Below are positions 25,879 to 37,369 of a stretch of 45,946 bases of DNA, in pieces. Every line of letters begins with the position of its first letter. The first letter of the stretch is position 1. Below the pieces are notes generated by a model. That model was not told the origin of the DNA and searched no databases. It saw only the letters and a program-made list of their open reading frames with translations. Source of the stretch: Acidobacteriota bacterium (lineage in GTDB: Bacteria; Acidobacteriota; Terriglobia; Acidiferrales; UBA7541); NCBI GenBank assembly GCA_023481105.1, contig JAMCWK010000146.1:4751-50696 (forward strand). Direction: 5' to 3'. The position numbers were made by a program, and so were the translations under genes.

Positions 25879-26913
25879 TTACTTCAGATAATAAGCACGG
25901 TAGAGAGTATCGCGCTGCGCCGGAATGTAGCCCGCGTCGCTGATAATGCGTCGCAGTTCCGACTCATTCGTGCGATTGCGCACGTTCGCCGCATAAACCA
26001 CGTTTTCTTCAATCAAGATGCTGCCCACGTCGTCCGCGCCGAATTGCAGTCCCACCTGGCAGACCTTCACGCCCGGCGTGAGCCAGCTCGACTGCACGTG
26101 GTCAATGTTGTCGAGAACAATCCGGCTGATGGCCAGCGTCTTCAGATAGTCCACCGCCGTGGTCTGCGGCACTTTTTTGCCGAGCGGCGTGTTTTCCGGC
26201 GCGAACATCCACGGGATGAACGCGGTGAACCCGCCCGTGTCCTCTTGAATCCGCCGGATGCGCTCCAGATGATTGACGCGGTGGCGGTGTTCCTCGCCGC
26301 AGCCGAACATCATGGTCGCCGTGGTGCGCATGCCCAGCGAATGCGCCGCGCGGTGCACGCTTTCCCATTCGTCGCTGGTGCACTTCAGCCGCGCAATGCG
26401 CGCGCGGATTTCATCGTCCAGAATCTCCGCCCCCGCTCCCGGAATCGAGTCGAGGCCGGCGTCGCGCAGTTGCGCGATGGTGTCGCGCACCGTTAGCCCG
26501 GAAAATTCCGCGATGAACAGAATTTCCGGCGCGGAAAGGCAGTGCAGGTGCACCTGCGGAAATTTTTCCTTGATGGAGCGCAGCATCGCCTCGTAATAGT
26601 CGATTTTCAGGTCTGGATTCAGCCCGCCTTGCAGCAACACGCCCGTGCCGCCCAGCTCGAGCATCTCCGCAATCTTCTGGTGAATTTCCTCGAACGAAAG
26701 CAGGTAGCCTTCCTTCGACCCCACCGGCCGGTAGAACGCGCAGAACGAGCAGTACTCCGTGCAGAAATTCGTGTAGTTGATGTTGCGATCGATCTGGTAG
26801 GTCACGATGCGCGGATCGGTTTTCGCGCGGCGCACCTCCATCGCCGCCATGCCGATGCCGATCAGGTCGTCCGACTCGAACATCTCCAGCGCTTTTTCTT
26901 TGGTGATTCCCAT
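25879..26913 (-). CDS. mqnC: Cyclic dehypoxanthinyl futalosine synthase
   Basis: A 344-residue radical SAM enzyme of the futalosine menaquinone pathway, cyclising dehypoxanthinyl futalosine. The 4Fe-4S motif is CTEYCSFC (Cys51, Cys55, Cys58), preceded by the MqnC-type DRNINYTNF and followed by AFYRPVGSKEGYLLSFEEI. LLQGGLNPDLKIDYYE and SIPGAGAEILDDEIR are further family segments. MqnE, the related aminofutalosine synthase, differs around these. It starts 6 bases after the mqnA stop, so the two form an operon. mqnB, mqnD and mqnE are not in the window. Confidence 0.93.
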   Translation of the reverse strand: MGITKEKALEMFESDDLIGIGMAAMEVRRAKTDPRIVTYQIDRNINYTNFCTEYCSFCAFYRPVGSKEGYLLSFEEIHQKIAEMLELGGTGVLLQGGLNPDLKIDYYEAMLRSIKEKFPQVHLHCLSAPEILFIAEFSGLTVRDTIAQLRDAGLDSIPGAGAEILDDEIRARIARLKCTSDEWESVHRAAHSLGMRTTATMMFGCGEEHRHRVNHLERIRRIQEDTGGFTAFIPWMFAPENTPLGKKVPQTTAVDYLKTLAISRIVLDNIDHVQSSWLTPGVKVCQVGLQFGADDVGSILIEENVVYAANVRNRTNESELRRIISDAGYIPAQRDTLYRAYYLK

Positions 26914-26919
26914 TCCGTG

Positions 26920-27825
26920 CTACCTGCTTCCCGCTACCTTCTGCGGCGCCTCCACAAACTCCACGGCTTTGGCCCTCGGAATCAGCCCGAGCTCCGCGCA
27001 TTTCTGGAAATACAGCTCCAGCCCCGAGCGATTTTCCTCGTCCAGCGAAAAATCAATGTTGTCGCGCAAGTAGTTTTCCAGCGCCTCGGCCGGCATTTTC
27101 AATTTTGCTTCCGCACCCTCGGCAATTTCCGCAATGCGCGCCATGCCGTATTCCTTCGACGCCAGAAAATCCGCCAGCACTTCCGGCGTGGCCACGCCGC
27201 GCCGCGCCACCCAGATGGCCAGCACGCACGGCAGCCCGGTCAGTTCGCGCCATTCGTGCGCCACGTCGTACACAAACAGCGATTCGTGCCCCGGCACCGG
27301 CAGGTCGTTGGGATCGCCGCCGCAACACTTTCCGTCAGTCGCAATGCGCGCCGCCAGTTCGTCCATTTTGACCACCACGCGCAGCGCCGGGTCGCCGATC
27401 AGCAGCGCCGCGTCGGCTTCGTCGAGCATCGCCGACGGTTCCGGCGCCGCGGGCACGAAGTCCGGCGTGATGTTCCACCGCTCTTTGCACAAAATCCGCA
27501 CCAGCGCTTGCGAACTGCGCGAGCTGGTGTCCAGCGCAATCTTCTTCGCCAACTCGATCGGCTTCTTGGCGATGACCAGAATGCTGCACACCGGCCCCTT
27601 GGCCGCCACGGACATTCCCGGCAAAACCACCACGTGGTCCATGCGCTGGTATTCGACGGCAGGGATGATGGCCACGTCCGCCGTGCCGCGCCGCAGCGAT
27701 TCCGCGCACTGCGCGGGCACGGTGAACTCCAGTTCGTACTTCCCAGCGAGCGGCCCGTCCGTAAAGCCCCACACCAGCGGCGCTGTGTTCAGGTACTCCA
27801 CAATCGAAATGCGCAGTTTCTCCAC
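26920..27825 (-). CDS. mqnA: Chorismate dehydratase, futalosine menaquinone pathway
   Basis: A 301-residue cytosolic protein with the periplasmic-binding-protein-like fold of MqnA, which dehydrates chorismate to 3-enolpyruvylbenzoate, the first step of the pathway. Family segments: ISIVEYLNTAPLVWGF at the N-terminus, RRGTADVAIIPAVEYQR, LDTSSRSSQALVRIL, and AALLIGDPAL. Start GTG 27825 with GAGAGG and further purines upstream. It precedes mqnC by 6 bases. The pathway makes menaquinone for the respiratory chain. Confidence 0.92.
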   Translation of the reverse strand: MEKLRISIVEYLNTAPLVWGFTDGPLAGKYELEFTVPAQCAESLRRGTADVAIIPAVEYQRMDHVVVLPGMSVAAKGPVCSILVIAKKPIELAKKIALDTSSRSSQALVRILCKERWNITPDFVPAAPEPSAMLDEADAALLIGDPALRVVVKMDELAARIATDGKCCGGDPNDLPVPGHESLFVYDVAHEWRELTGLPCVLAIWVARRGVATPEVLADFLASKEYGMARIAEIAEGAEAKLKMPAEALENYLRDNIDFSLDEENRSGLELYFQKCAELGLIPRAKAVEFVEAPQKVAGSR

Positions 27826-27996
27826 GTTCCGTTGCCTCTCGCGGAAACTAAAAATATAGCATATTCGCAGCCCGTGGCCCCGCTACCGGTCACGCCCGCC
27901 GCGTCTCTTTCGCCGAATCGCTCCGCGATTTCATTCATTCCGAAGAAATCGAATTCTCTGGTATAAACCTTTGGCCATCTTCAATTGGAGGAACCC

Positions 27997-30453
27997 ATGA
28001 AGCGCTTCGGCACCATGCTTCTTGTCGTGTTGTTCGCCTGCTCCGCCGCGTTCGCCCAGCAGCGCCCTGAGCCCGCCGCGCCGCAGACCATCGCGGCCAA
28101 AACCGCCGGTTTAAAATCCTTTCCCGGCTACTTCAATTATTACTGGGACGAAAAGACCGGGAAAATCTGGCTGGAAATCGACAAGTGGGGCGACGAATTT
28201 CTCTACGTGAATTCGCTGCCGGCCGGTGTCGGCTCCAACGACATCGGCTTGGACCGCGGCCAATTGGGCGGCGCGCGCGTGGTGCGCTTCGAGCGCAGCG
28301 GACCCAAGGTGCTGCTCACGCAGTCCAACTACGAATTCCGCGCAATCACGGATAATCCCGATGAACGCCGCGCCGTGCGCGACTCCTTCGCGGAATCCGT
28401 CCTGTGGGGCTTCGACGTCGCCGCTGAAGAAGGCGGCCGCGTGCTGGTGGACGCCAGCGCCTTCTTCCTCCGCGACGCGCGCGACGTTGTGGGCACGCTG
28501 CGCCGCGCCAACCAAGGGCAGTTTCGCCTCGATCCTTCGCGCAGTGCGTTCTATCTTCCGCGCACGAAAAATTTTCCACAGAATTCTGAAATCGAAGTCA
28601 CGCTGACTTTCACCGGCGACGACCCCGGCTTCTACCTGCGCAGCGTGACGCCCACGCCGCAGGCCGTCACTGTCCGTCAGCATCATTCTTTCATTCAGCT
28701 TCCCGGCCCCGGCTACACGCCGCGTGTGTTCGATCCTCGCGCCGGCTATTTCGGCATGGACTTCATGGATTTTGCCACGCCCGTCGGCGAACCCATCGTG
28801 AAGCGCTTCATTTCGCGGCATCGCTTGCAGAAGAAGGATCCCAGCGCCGCTGTCAGCGAGCCGGTGAAGCCCATCATTTATTATCTGGACCGCGGCGCGC
28901 CGGAGCCCATTCGTTCCGCGCTGCTCGAAGGCGCACGCTGGTGGAACCAGGCGTTCACTGCCGCCGGCTACAAAGACGCCTTTCGCGTTGAGTTGATGCC
29001 AGAAGACGCCGACCCCATGGACGTGCGCTACAACGTTATTCAGTGGGTGCATCGCTCGACGCGCGGATGGAGCTATGGCGCCAGCGTTACCGATCCGCGC
29101 ACCGGCGAAATCATCAAGGGCCACGTCACGCTCGGCTCGCTGCGCATCCGCCAGGACTACCTCATCGCCGAAAGCCTGCTCGCCGCGTACGAAAAGAGCC
29201 AGCCCGTTTCGCCAAAGATGCTGGAGATGGCGCTCGCGCGCATCCGGCAGCTTGCCGCGCACGAAGTCGGCCACACGCTCGGACTCTCGCACAACTACAT
29301 CGCCAGCACCGCCGGCCGCGCGTCAGTGATGGATTATCCGCACCCGACGGTGAAGCTCGACGCCAGCGGCGTGCCCAATCTTTCCGACGCCTACGCCACC
29401 GGCATCGGCGAATGGGACAAGCTCGCCATCACCTACGGCTACTCGGATTTTTCGCCCGGCACGAACGAAAAAGCCGCGCTCGATAAAATCATTCAGGGCG
29501 GCATCGCGCGCGGAATCGTTTTCCTCTCCGACCAGGACGCGCGCCCGCCTTCGAGCGCCCATCCCACGACGCATCTCTGGGACAACGGCGCGAACGCCGT
29601 GGATGAGCTTGGCAACGTGATGAAAGTTCGCGCCGCCGCGTTGCGCCGCTTCGGCGAAAACAATATCCGCGAGGGCGCTCCGATGGCCACGCTGGAAGAC
29701 GTGCTCGTGCCGGTGTACCTCTATCATCGCTATCAGGTCGAAGCGGCGGTGAAAGTGGTGGGCGGAACCGACTACCGGTATGCGTTGCGCGGTGACGAGC
29801 AGAAGATTCTCGAGATTGTTCCGCCGAAAGAACAGCTCCGCGCCCTCGACGCCGTGCTGGCCACCATCACGCCCGCCGCGCTGGCGCTGCCTGACTCGAT
29901 TGTGAAGCTTATTCCGCCAAAGCCAATGGGCTACGGCCGCGGGCGCGAAAATTTCCGCGGGCGCACAGGGCTCACCTTTGACGCGCTTGCTCCTGTGGAA
30001 ACTGCCGCCAACCTCACGCTGAGCCTGCTGCTGAATCCCGAGCGCGCGGCGCGCCTGGTGGACTACCACGCGCGCGACGCAAAGAATCCCGGGCTCGCCG
30101 AAGTGATTGACAGGCTGCTCGCGCAATCCTGGCGCGCGCCAGTCGCTACTGGAGCGAACGCGGAAGTGCAGCGCACCATCAACGCCATCGCGCTGCACCA
30201 TTTGATGGCGCTGGCCGCCAACGAGCGCGCCGCAGCGCAAGCCCGCGCCATCGCTGCGCACAAGCTCAACCAGCTAAAGACGTGGCTCTCGGGGCAGATT
30301 CGCGCAACCACTGACGAAAGCCAGCGCGCGCACTACTTCTTCGGCCTCGCGCAACTCAAAAAATTTGAGGAAAATCCCAAAGAGCTGAATTTCACGCGAC
30401 CTGCGGAGCCGCCCGACGGCGCGCCTATCGGCGCCGACTGCGACTGGCCGTAG
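27997..30453 (+). CDS. Exported zinc-dependent metalloprotease (DUF5117/DUF4953-type metzincin)
   Basis: An 818-residue protein. ATG 27997 has TTGGAGGA 6 bases upstream and a signal peptide ends near SAAFAQ (20). The first part (about 25-290) is a beta-rich DUF5117-like region (FPGYFNYYWDEKTGKIWLEI, FYLPRTKNFPQNSEIEVTLT). The catalytic region has HEVGHTLGLSHN starting at His422, an extended HExxHxxGxxH metzincin motif with His422, His426 and His432, followed by SVMDYP, which supplies the Met-turn. The C-terminal half is mainly helical (DUF4953-type). A periplasmic or secreted peptidase is predicted; the substrate is unknown. It is divergent from mqnA with 171 bases between them. Confidence 0.9.
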   Translation: MKRFGTMLLVVLFACSAAFAQQRPEPAAPQTIAAKTAGLKSFPGYFNYYWDEKTGKIWLEIDKWGDEFLYVNSLPAGVGSNDIGLDRGQLGGARVVRFERSGPKVLLTQSNYEFRAITDNPDERRAVRDSFAESVLWGFDVAAEEGGRVLVDASAFFLRDARDVVGTLRRANQGQFRLDPSRSAFYLPRTKNFPQNSEIEVTLTFTGDDPGFYLRSVTPTPQAVTVRQHHSFIQLPGPGYTPRVFDPRAGYFGMDFMDFATPVGEPIVKRFISRHRLQKKDPSAAVSEPVKPIIYYLDRGAPEPIRSALLEGARWWNQAFTAAGYKDAFRVELMPEDADPMDVRYNVIQWVHRSTRGWSYGASVTDPRTGEIIKGHVTLGSLRIRQDYLIAESLLAAYEKSQPVSPKMLEMALARIRQLAAHEVGHTLGLSHNYIASTAGRASVMDYPHPTVKLDASGVPNLSDAYATGIGEWDKLAITYGYSDFSPGTNEKAALDKIIQGGIARGIVFLSDQDARPPSSAHPTTHLWDNGANAVDELGNVMKVRAAALRRFGENNIREGAPMATLEDVLVPVYLYHRYQVEAAVKVVGGTDYRYALRGDEQKILEIVPPKEQLRALDAVLATITPAALALPDSIVKLIPPKPMGYGRGRENFRGRTGLTFDALAPVETAANLTLSLLLNPERAARLVDYHARDAKNPGLAEVIDRLLAQSWRAPVATGANAEVQRTINAIALHHLMALAANERAAAQARAIAAHKLNQLKTWLSGQIRATTDESQRAHYFFGLAQLKKFEENPKELNFTRPAEPPDGAPIGADCDWP

Positions 30454-30530
30454 GACTGGCTTCTAACGTGTCTGCAGCTCTTCGATTTGGGAGTTTCGTC
30501 TTTCCGTCGCCGGTGCTAGGCTACGCGCGC

Positions 30531-31688
30531 ATGCACCGCCGCTACTTTTTCGAACTTCTCGCTGCACTCGCCGCCACGCCGTATTTGCGCGCGGACGACG
30601 AACCCAAAAAGCAGATTGTGATTGCCGGCGGCGGCATCCTCGGCGCGTCCATCGCGTATCATCTGGCAAAACGCGGCGCGCGCGTGACGCTGCTCGAAAA
30701 ACTTCGCCCTGGTGCCGGCGCGACCGGAAATTCCTTCGCCTGGCTCAACGCCACTTTTTCCAAAAAGCCCCGCAACTATTTCGACCTGAATTTTCTCGGC
30801 ATCGCCGGCTGGCGGCGATTGCAGCGTGAATTAAACGGCGCGCTGCAAATCCAGTGGGGCGGCTGCGTCGAGTGGTATCCGGCGGGCGCGGAAGCGGATG
30901 CGCTTCGCAACGACGTCCACAATCATCAGGAGTGGGGCTACGATGCGCGGCTGATTGACGAACCAGAAATCCGCAAGCTTTTGCCCGGCGCGAATTCCGG
31001 CCCGATGGGATCCGCGGCGTTTAGCGCGCAGGAAGGCGCGCTCAATCCGCTCCACGCCGTAAATGTTTTGACAAAGGCTGTGAGACGCTCCGGGGCGCGG
31101 GTGCTCTATCCGTGCGAAGTCACTGCGCTGGAAATTTCGTCCGGCCGGATTGCTGCCGTCGAAACCACGCGTGGCCGTTTTCCTGCGGACGTTTTTGTTC
31201 TGGCCTGCGGTTTGGACAGCCCGTTTTTGGCACACATGGCGGGATTGGAAGTCCCCTTGCGCTCCACGCCGGGAGTGTTGGCGCACACCGCGCCCGCGCC
31301 TCGCGTGCTCGGGCGCGTCGCGCTGGCGCCCGGAGCGCACATGAAGCAAGACCCGGACGGCCGCGTGGTGACCGGCATGGAATTCGGCGGCGCGCTTTCG
31401 TCGAACAAATCCATGGCGCATGGGCGCGAAATGCTGCGCGAGGCGTCGCGCTTTCTGCCCGCCTTGAAAAACTTATCGCTTGAGCGGGTGACATTGGGGT
31501 GGCGCATCCTGCCGAAAGACGAATTTCTGATTGTGGGCTTCGATGCTCGCTGCCCGAATCTCTTTCTCGCAGCCATGCACAGCGGTGTAACGCTCGCTCC
31601 CATCATTGGCCAATTTGCCGCAACGGAAATCCTCGACGGCGCAAGCGTGCAACTGCTCGCGCCGTATCGCCTTTCGCGTTTTGGCTGA
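30531..31688 (+). CDS. FAD-dependent oxidoreductase (DAO family) with twin-Arg N-terminus
   Basis: A 385-residue protein of the glycine oxidase/D-amino-acid dehydrogenase group. The ATG at 30531 begins MHRRYFFELLAALAATPYLRA, a Tat-like signal (RR followed by a hydrophobic run). The FAD fold starts with QIVIAGGGILGASIAYHLAKR and VTLLEK; NSFAWLNATF, GALNPLHAV and SGVTLAPIIGQ near the C-terminus are typical. Substrate is probably an amino or imino acid, not resolvable here. Tat export would suit a folded FAD protein. The stop abuts the stop of the convergent transporter gene exactly (31688/31689). No clear ribosome site. Confidence 0.8.
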   Translation: MHRRYFFELLAALAATPYLRADDEPKKQIVIAGGGILGASIAYHLAKRGARVTLLEKLRPGAGATGNSFAWLNATFSKKPRNYFDLNFLGIAGWRRLQRELNGALQIQWGGCVEWYPAGAEADALRNDVHNHQEWGYDARLIDEPEIRKLLPGANSGPMGSAAFSAQEGALNPLHAVNVLTKAVRRSGARVLYPCEVTALEISSGRIAAVETTRGRFPADVFVLACGLDSPFLAHMAGLEVPLRSTPGVLAHTAPAPRVLGRVALAPGAHMKQDPDGRVVTGMEFGGALSSNKSMAHGREMLREASRFLPALKNLSLERVTLGWRILPKDEFLIVGFDARCPNLFLAAMHSGVTLAPIIGQFAATEILDGASVQLLAPYRLSRFG

Positions 31689-33224
31689 TTACTTTCCGCC
31701 GAGGTGAAGAAACTTTCCGATGTTGAAGAGAAATCCTTTTTCGAAATCCGGCACGACGCCGCCCATCAGCCACAGGTACGCGAAGAATCCGTAAAACACC
31801 GCCGTCCCCACCAGCGCCACGCGCCGCCACACCGGCGGGCGCAGCTCCGGCGGCAGAAATTTCATGTTGATGTACAGAATGTGCAGCGCGGCCACCACCA
31901 GCACCGCACCGGCGATGTTCGCCGCGAGTTGCAGCAGGATAATCGGCCGCGTCAAGCGCAGCGCGAGCACGCCCCACACCACCAAAAACGCCAGCAGCGA
32001 GTAGTACACCAGGCGCACATCGCCGCCACGCCACGCGCGAATGCGCTTGCTGCCGGTCCACAAAATATCCGTCAGCGCTCGCACCATGCCGTCCACGTTG
32101 TCGAGTTGCGTTTTGAAGAGCACCCACGCGCTCATCAGCGCGACCAGCCCGCCCAGCAGCGGCCCGCCGCGCACCACGATGGCTTGCGCGAGTTCTGCGG
32201 CGATGGCCAGGTCGCGAATGTCCCGCCCCGGCAAAATGAAAATCGAATACAAGATTGCCGGCAGGCCCATGCCCAGCAGCGCGCCGGCAAAGAACACGCC
32301 CCACTGGTCAATTTGCACGATGCGCCACCACGCGCGCCACTTCTCCATGTTTTCCGGCGTGACGGGAAAGACGCAGCCGGAATGCGCGAGCTTCACTTTG
32401 TGCCCGCCGACCGCCGCCGGGATGAATCCGACGATTTGTCCCATGCCGAAGCCTTTATCGCGCGCCCAATTCGAGAGCATCAGGTTGCTCACGCCGCCCG
32501 CGCCGGAGTACGCCGCAAACGCGCCGATGAGAAACCAATCTGCGCCGGGCGGAATCAACACAAAGCCGCCGGTCTTCAGGCTGTAGCCGAAATATCCCGC
32601 GAGCGCTTCCAGCCAAATCCCCGGCACAAAAAACAGCAGGCACAGAAAGAGCATTCCTCCCAGCAGAAAAATGATCAGAATCCAGTTCAGGATTTCCAGC
32701 GTGCGCTCGATGCGCCGCCCGAAAAGCAGAATCAGCACGCAGGCCAGAAAAGTGCCCACGCCGAACCAGTACACGACGTTCGCGTCGCCCTGCCCGGGCA
32801 GCCGTTTGAGGAACAAAAAGAAAAACGCGCCCGCGGCGTTGGCCGCCCACGCCGCCCAGCCCACTTGCAGAAAAAAGAGCGCCGCATAGAACCACGCCCA
32901 GAATGTCGCGCCGGGCCGCGTGCGCATGAAGCCGGTCACCGCCGGCTCGCCGGTGTAGAGCGTGTAACGCATCAATTCGGTGTTCAGCACGGTTTGCAGG
33001 AACACCGCAACGCTGGTAACCCAAAGCAGCGAGAGCCCGTACTTCACGAACGCCGCCGGCCCGATCAGCCATTCCCCGCTGCCGATGGAGAGTCCCAGGA
33101 TGATCGCGCCCGGCCCGATGACGCCGAGGATGCCCACGCCGCGCGTTACCGGCGGCTTCGGCAAATCCGCCGCTGCCCACGCCTCCAAGCCTGACCGTGT
33201 CTCGTCTGACATGTGGCGCAACAT
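31689..33224 (-). CDS. Nramp-like membrane transporter without the usual metal-site motifs
   Basis: A 511-residue membrane protein with about 11-12 helices. ATG 33224 is chosen with AGGA 10 bases upstream; 33254 and 33212 are alternatives. The first helix reads GPGAIILGLSIGSGEWLIGP, in place of the DPGN metal-binding turn of Nramp/MntH, and the sixth-helix region reads AAYSGAGGVSN in place of the MPH motif. The overall pattern and length still resemble the Nramp superfamily clade common in Planctomycetes and Acidobacteria. The ion is therefore uncertain and manganese or iron should not be assumed. It is divergent from dprA. Confidence 0.75.
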   Translation of the reverse strand: MLRHMSDETRSGLEAWAAADLPKPPVTRGVGILGVIGPGAIILGLSIGSGEWLIGPAAFVKYGLSLLWVTSVAVFLQTVLNTELMRYTLYTGEPAVTGFMRTRPGATFWAWFYAALFFLQVGWAAWAANAAGAFFFLFLKRLPGQGDANVVYWFGVGTFLACVLILLFGRRIERTLEILNWILIIFLLGGMLFLCLLFFVPGIWLEALAGYFGYSLKTGGFVLIPPGADWFLIGAFAAYSGAGGVSNLMLSNWARDKGFGMGQIVGFIPAAVGGHKVKLAHSGCVFPVTPENMEKWRAWWRIVQIDQWGVFFAGALLGMGLPAILYSIFILPGRDIRDLAIAAELAQAIVVRGGPLLGGLVALMSAWVLFKTQLDNVDGMVRALTDILWTGSKRIRAWRGGDVRLVYYSLLAFLVVWGVLALRLTRPIILLQLAANIAGAVLVVAALHILYINMKFLPPELRPPVWRRVALVGTAVFYGFFAYLWLMGGVVPDFEKGFLFNIGKFLHLGGK

Positions 33225-33275
33225 ATCACGGTTTTCCTGCTTCGCTTCCACCATTACGCTTCTGCAAACATCTCC

Positions 33276-33304
33276 TTGACGCCCGCCTTCCTCCTCGCTA
33301 CGCT
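33276..33304 (+). promoter_or_regulatory. Candidate promoter of dprA
   Basis: TTGACG (33276-33281) and TACGCT (33299-33304) have a 17-base spacer. The start of transcription would be near 33311, just before ATG 33313, giving an almost leaderless mRNA. The -10 box is weak. Confidence 0.35.
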
Positions 33305-33312
33305 GCGCCGCG

Positions 33313-34440
33313 ATGGAGCTCAACCAGTACCTGGGATGGCTGGCGCTGGCTCTCACGCCGGGACTCGGCGCGCGCCATGCCGGCAAGCTTCTCCGCGAGT
33401 TGGGCAGCCCCGAGGCCATCTTCGCCGCCTCGCTGACCACGCTGGAATCTTTCCGGCTGCCTAGCGCCGTCGCGCAAGCCATCCGTTCGCAGAAGCCGCT
33501 CAGCGATGCCGAAAAAGAGCTGGCCGGTATCCGCAAGAACGGCTGCGCGCTGCTCCACTGGGACGAGCCTGCCTACCCACAACGCCTGCGCGAAATCTAC
33601 GATCCGCCGCCGCTGCTGTACGTCCGCGGCAATCCCGAACTGCTCGACAAATTTTCGATCTCCATTGTCGGTTCGCGCCGCCCCACTCCGTACGGCGTGC
33701 AGATGTCCGAGCGCCTCGCGCGCGACCTCGCCGAGCGAGGCCTGGTCATCGTGAGCGGACTGGCGCGCGGCATTGACAGTTGCGCGCACAAAGGCGCGCT
33801 CGCCGCCGCGCGCGGCGCAACCGTCGGCGTGCTCGGCGCGGGCATTGACGTGGTCTATCCCAAGGAGAACAAGAAACTCTTCGCGCAGATGGAGGAGCGC
33901 GGCGCCATCATCACCGAATTTCCGTTGGGGAGTTTTCCCGCGCCGCAGAATTTTCCCATCCGCAACCGCGTGATTGCCGGCATGGCGCTGGGCGTGGTGG
34001 TGGTCGAAGGCGCGCAGTATTCCGGCTCGCTGATTACTTCGCGCCTGGCCATGGAATTCGGCCGCGAAGTGTTCGGCGTCCCCGGCAATGTCACGCAGCC
34101 CGCCAGCTTTGGCCCCAACCTGCTCATCAAGCAAGGCGCCAAGCTGGTCACCGGCTGGGAAGACGTCATCGAAGAGTTGCCCACCGAAATCCGCGCGCAA
34201 TTGTTTCCCGTGGAACCTTCCTCGCAGCAGGAGCGTGCCGCGCTGTTCGAAGCGTCGCTCTCCGAGACTGAGCGCACGCTCTTCGCTCTGCTCAATACCG
34301 ACCAGGCCCTGCACGTGGCCGAGCTGGTCGAGCAGTCCGGTCTCAACTCTTCAGAAGTCCTCGCCGCTCTTTTCGAGTTGGAAATGAAAAACTACGTCCG
34401 CCAGCTCCCCGGAAAGAATTTTGTAAAAGTCCTGCTGTAG
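33313..34440 (+). CDS. dprA: DNA-processing protein DprA
   Basis: A 375-residue cytosolic protein that loads RecA on incoming single-stranded DNA during natural transformation. A helix-hairpin-helix/SAM-like N-terminus (LALTPGLGARHAGKLL) precedes the Rossmann-like core: SIVGSRRPTPYG (from 117), VSGLARGIDSCAHKGAL, GVLGAGIDVVYPKEN, FPIRNRVIAGM and GALIT-like YSGSLITSRLAMEFGR. A winged-helix C-terminus (ALHVAELVEQSGLNSSEVL) completes the three-domain form. It is the first of a co-directional trio with topA and xerC, a common neighbourhood. No ribosome site is seen. Confidence 0.95.
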   Translation: MELNQYLGWLALALTPGLGARHAGKLLRELGSPEAIFAASLTTLESFRLPSAVAQAIRSQKPLSDAEKELAGIRKNGCALLHWDEPAYPQRLREIYDPPPLLYVRGNPELLDKFSISIVGSRRPTPYGVQMSERLARDLAERGLVIVSGLARGIDSCAHKGALAAARGATVGVLGAGIDVVYPKENKKLFAQMEERGAIITEFPLGSFPAPQNFPIRNRVIAGMALGVVVVEGAQYSGSLITSRLAMEFGREVFGVPGNVTQPASFGPNLLIKQGAKLVTGWEDVIEELPTEIRAQLFPVEPSSQQERAALFEASLSETERTLFALLNTDQALHVAELVEQSGLNSSEVLAALFELEMKNYVRQLPGKNFVKVLL

Positions 34441-34463
34441 CGCGGGCCTTGCACCCGCGTGAC
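34436..34463. repeat. TGTAGC-type palindrome overlapping the dprA stop
   Basis: TGTAGCGCGGG and CCCGCG enclose CCTTGCA; the dprA stop TAG is part of the element. The same TGTAGC head occurs at 38375 and 41678. Confidence 0.45.
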
Positions 34464-34750
34464 GCTCCCCCGCCGCGCCGGGAGTCATTCTGAATCGCTT
34501 CGGCATCTAATCCGGCTGTTACCCACAACAGCGCACGGACCGAGAAAAGCGACGTTTTGCCTCCTCCTTGCATCATGATGCCAAGCGGCGCAGGGCGAGG
34601 GCACTTGCGCTCGACCGCCGCTATGCTGTATTTGTGTTGAGTACTCCGCTCAGCGCATTTGGGGTGGTCAAAACTGAATTGACCGAGTTTCGAGTATCGA
34701 ATTACGAATTTCGTGTTTAGAGTAGAAAGGGACTAAGCTCACCACAGCAA
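34441..34750. other. 310-base intergenic region, dprA to topA
   Basis: It holds a GC-rich palindrome at the dprA stop (listed), a sequence resembling part of the 41-base dispersed repeat (AGTCATTCTGA near 34483), and an AT-rich run of degenerate TTTCGA/AATTACGAATTTCG units (34681-34728). No gene or convincing promoter was found. Confidence 0.5.
34681..34728. repeat. Degenerate TTTCGA-rich run before topA
   Basis: AT-rich run with GAGTTTCGAG, ATCGAATTACG and AATTTCGTG. Similar runs lie before rpmA (41706-41735) and obgE (43658-43685). Origin unknown. Confidence 0.4.
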
Positions 34751-37258
<2,508 letters not shown>

Positions 37259-37281
37259 ATCAAAGATTTAGCTCGGTTTTT

Positions 37282-37365
37282 CTCTGTGCCCTCTGTGTCT
37301 CTGTGGTGAATCCTCTGTCTTTTCCTTCGTGTGTGTTCATACGCGTTCATCTGTGGTTAAATTCC
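37282..37365. repeat. CTCTGTG-rich intergenic element between topA and xerC
   Basis: Successive CTCTGTGCC, CTCTGTGTCT and CTGTGGTGAA words (37282-37310) are followed by GTTCATACGCGTTCATCTGTGGTTAA (two overlapping halves, 37338-37362). From memory, similar text recurs between genes in many environmental genomes; copy number here cannot be checked. It sits just before the xerC start. Confidence 0.4.
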
Positions 37366-37369
37366 TACA

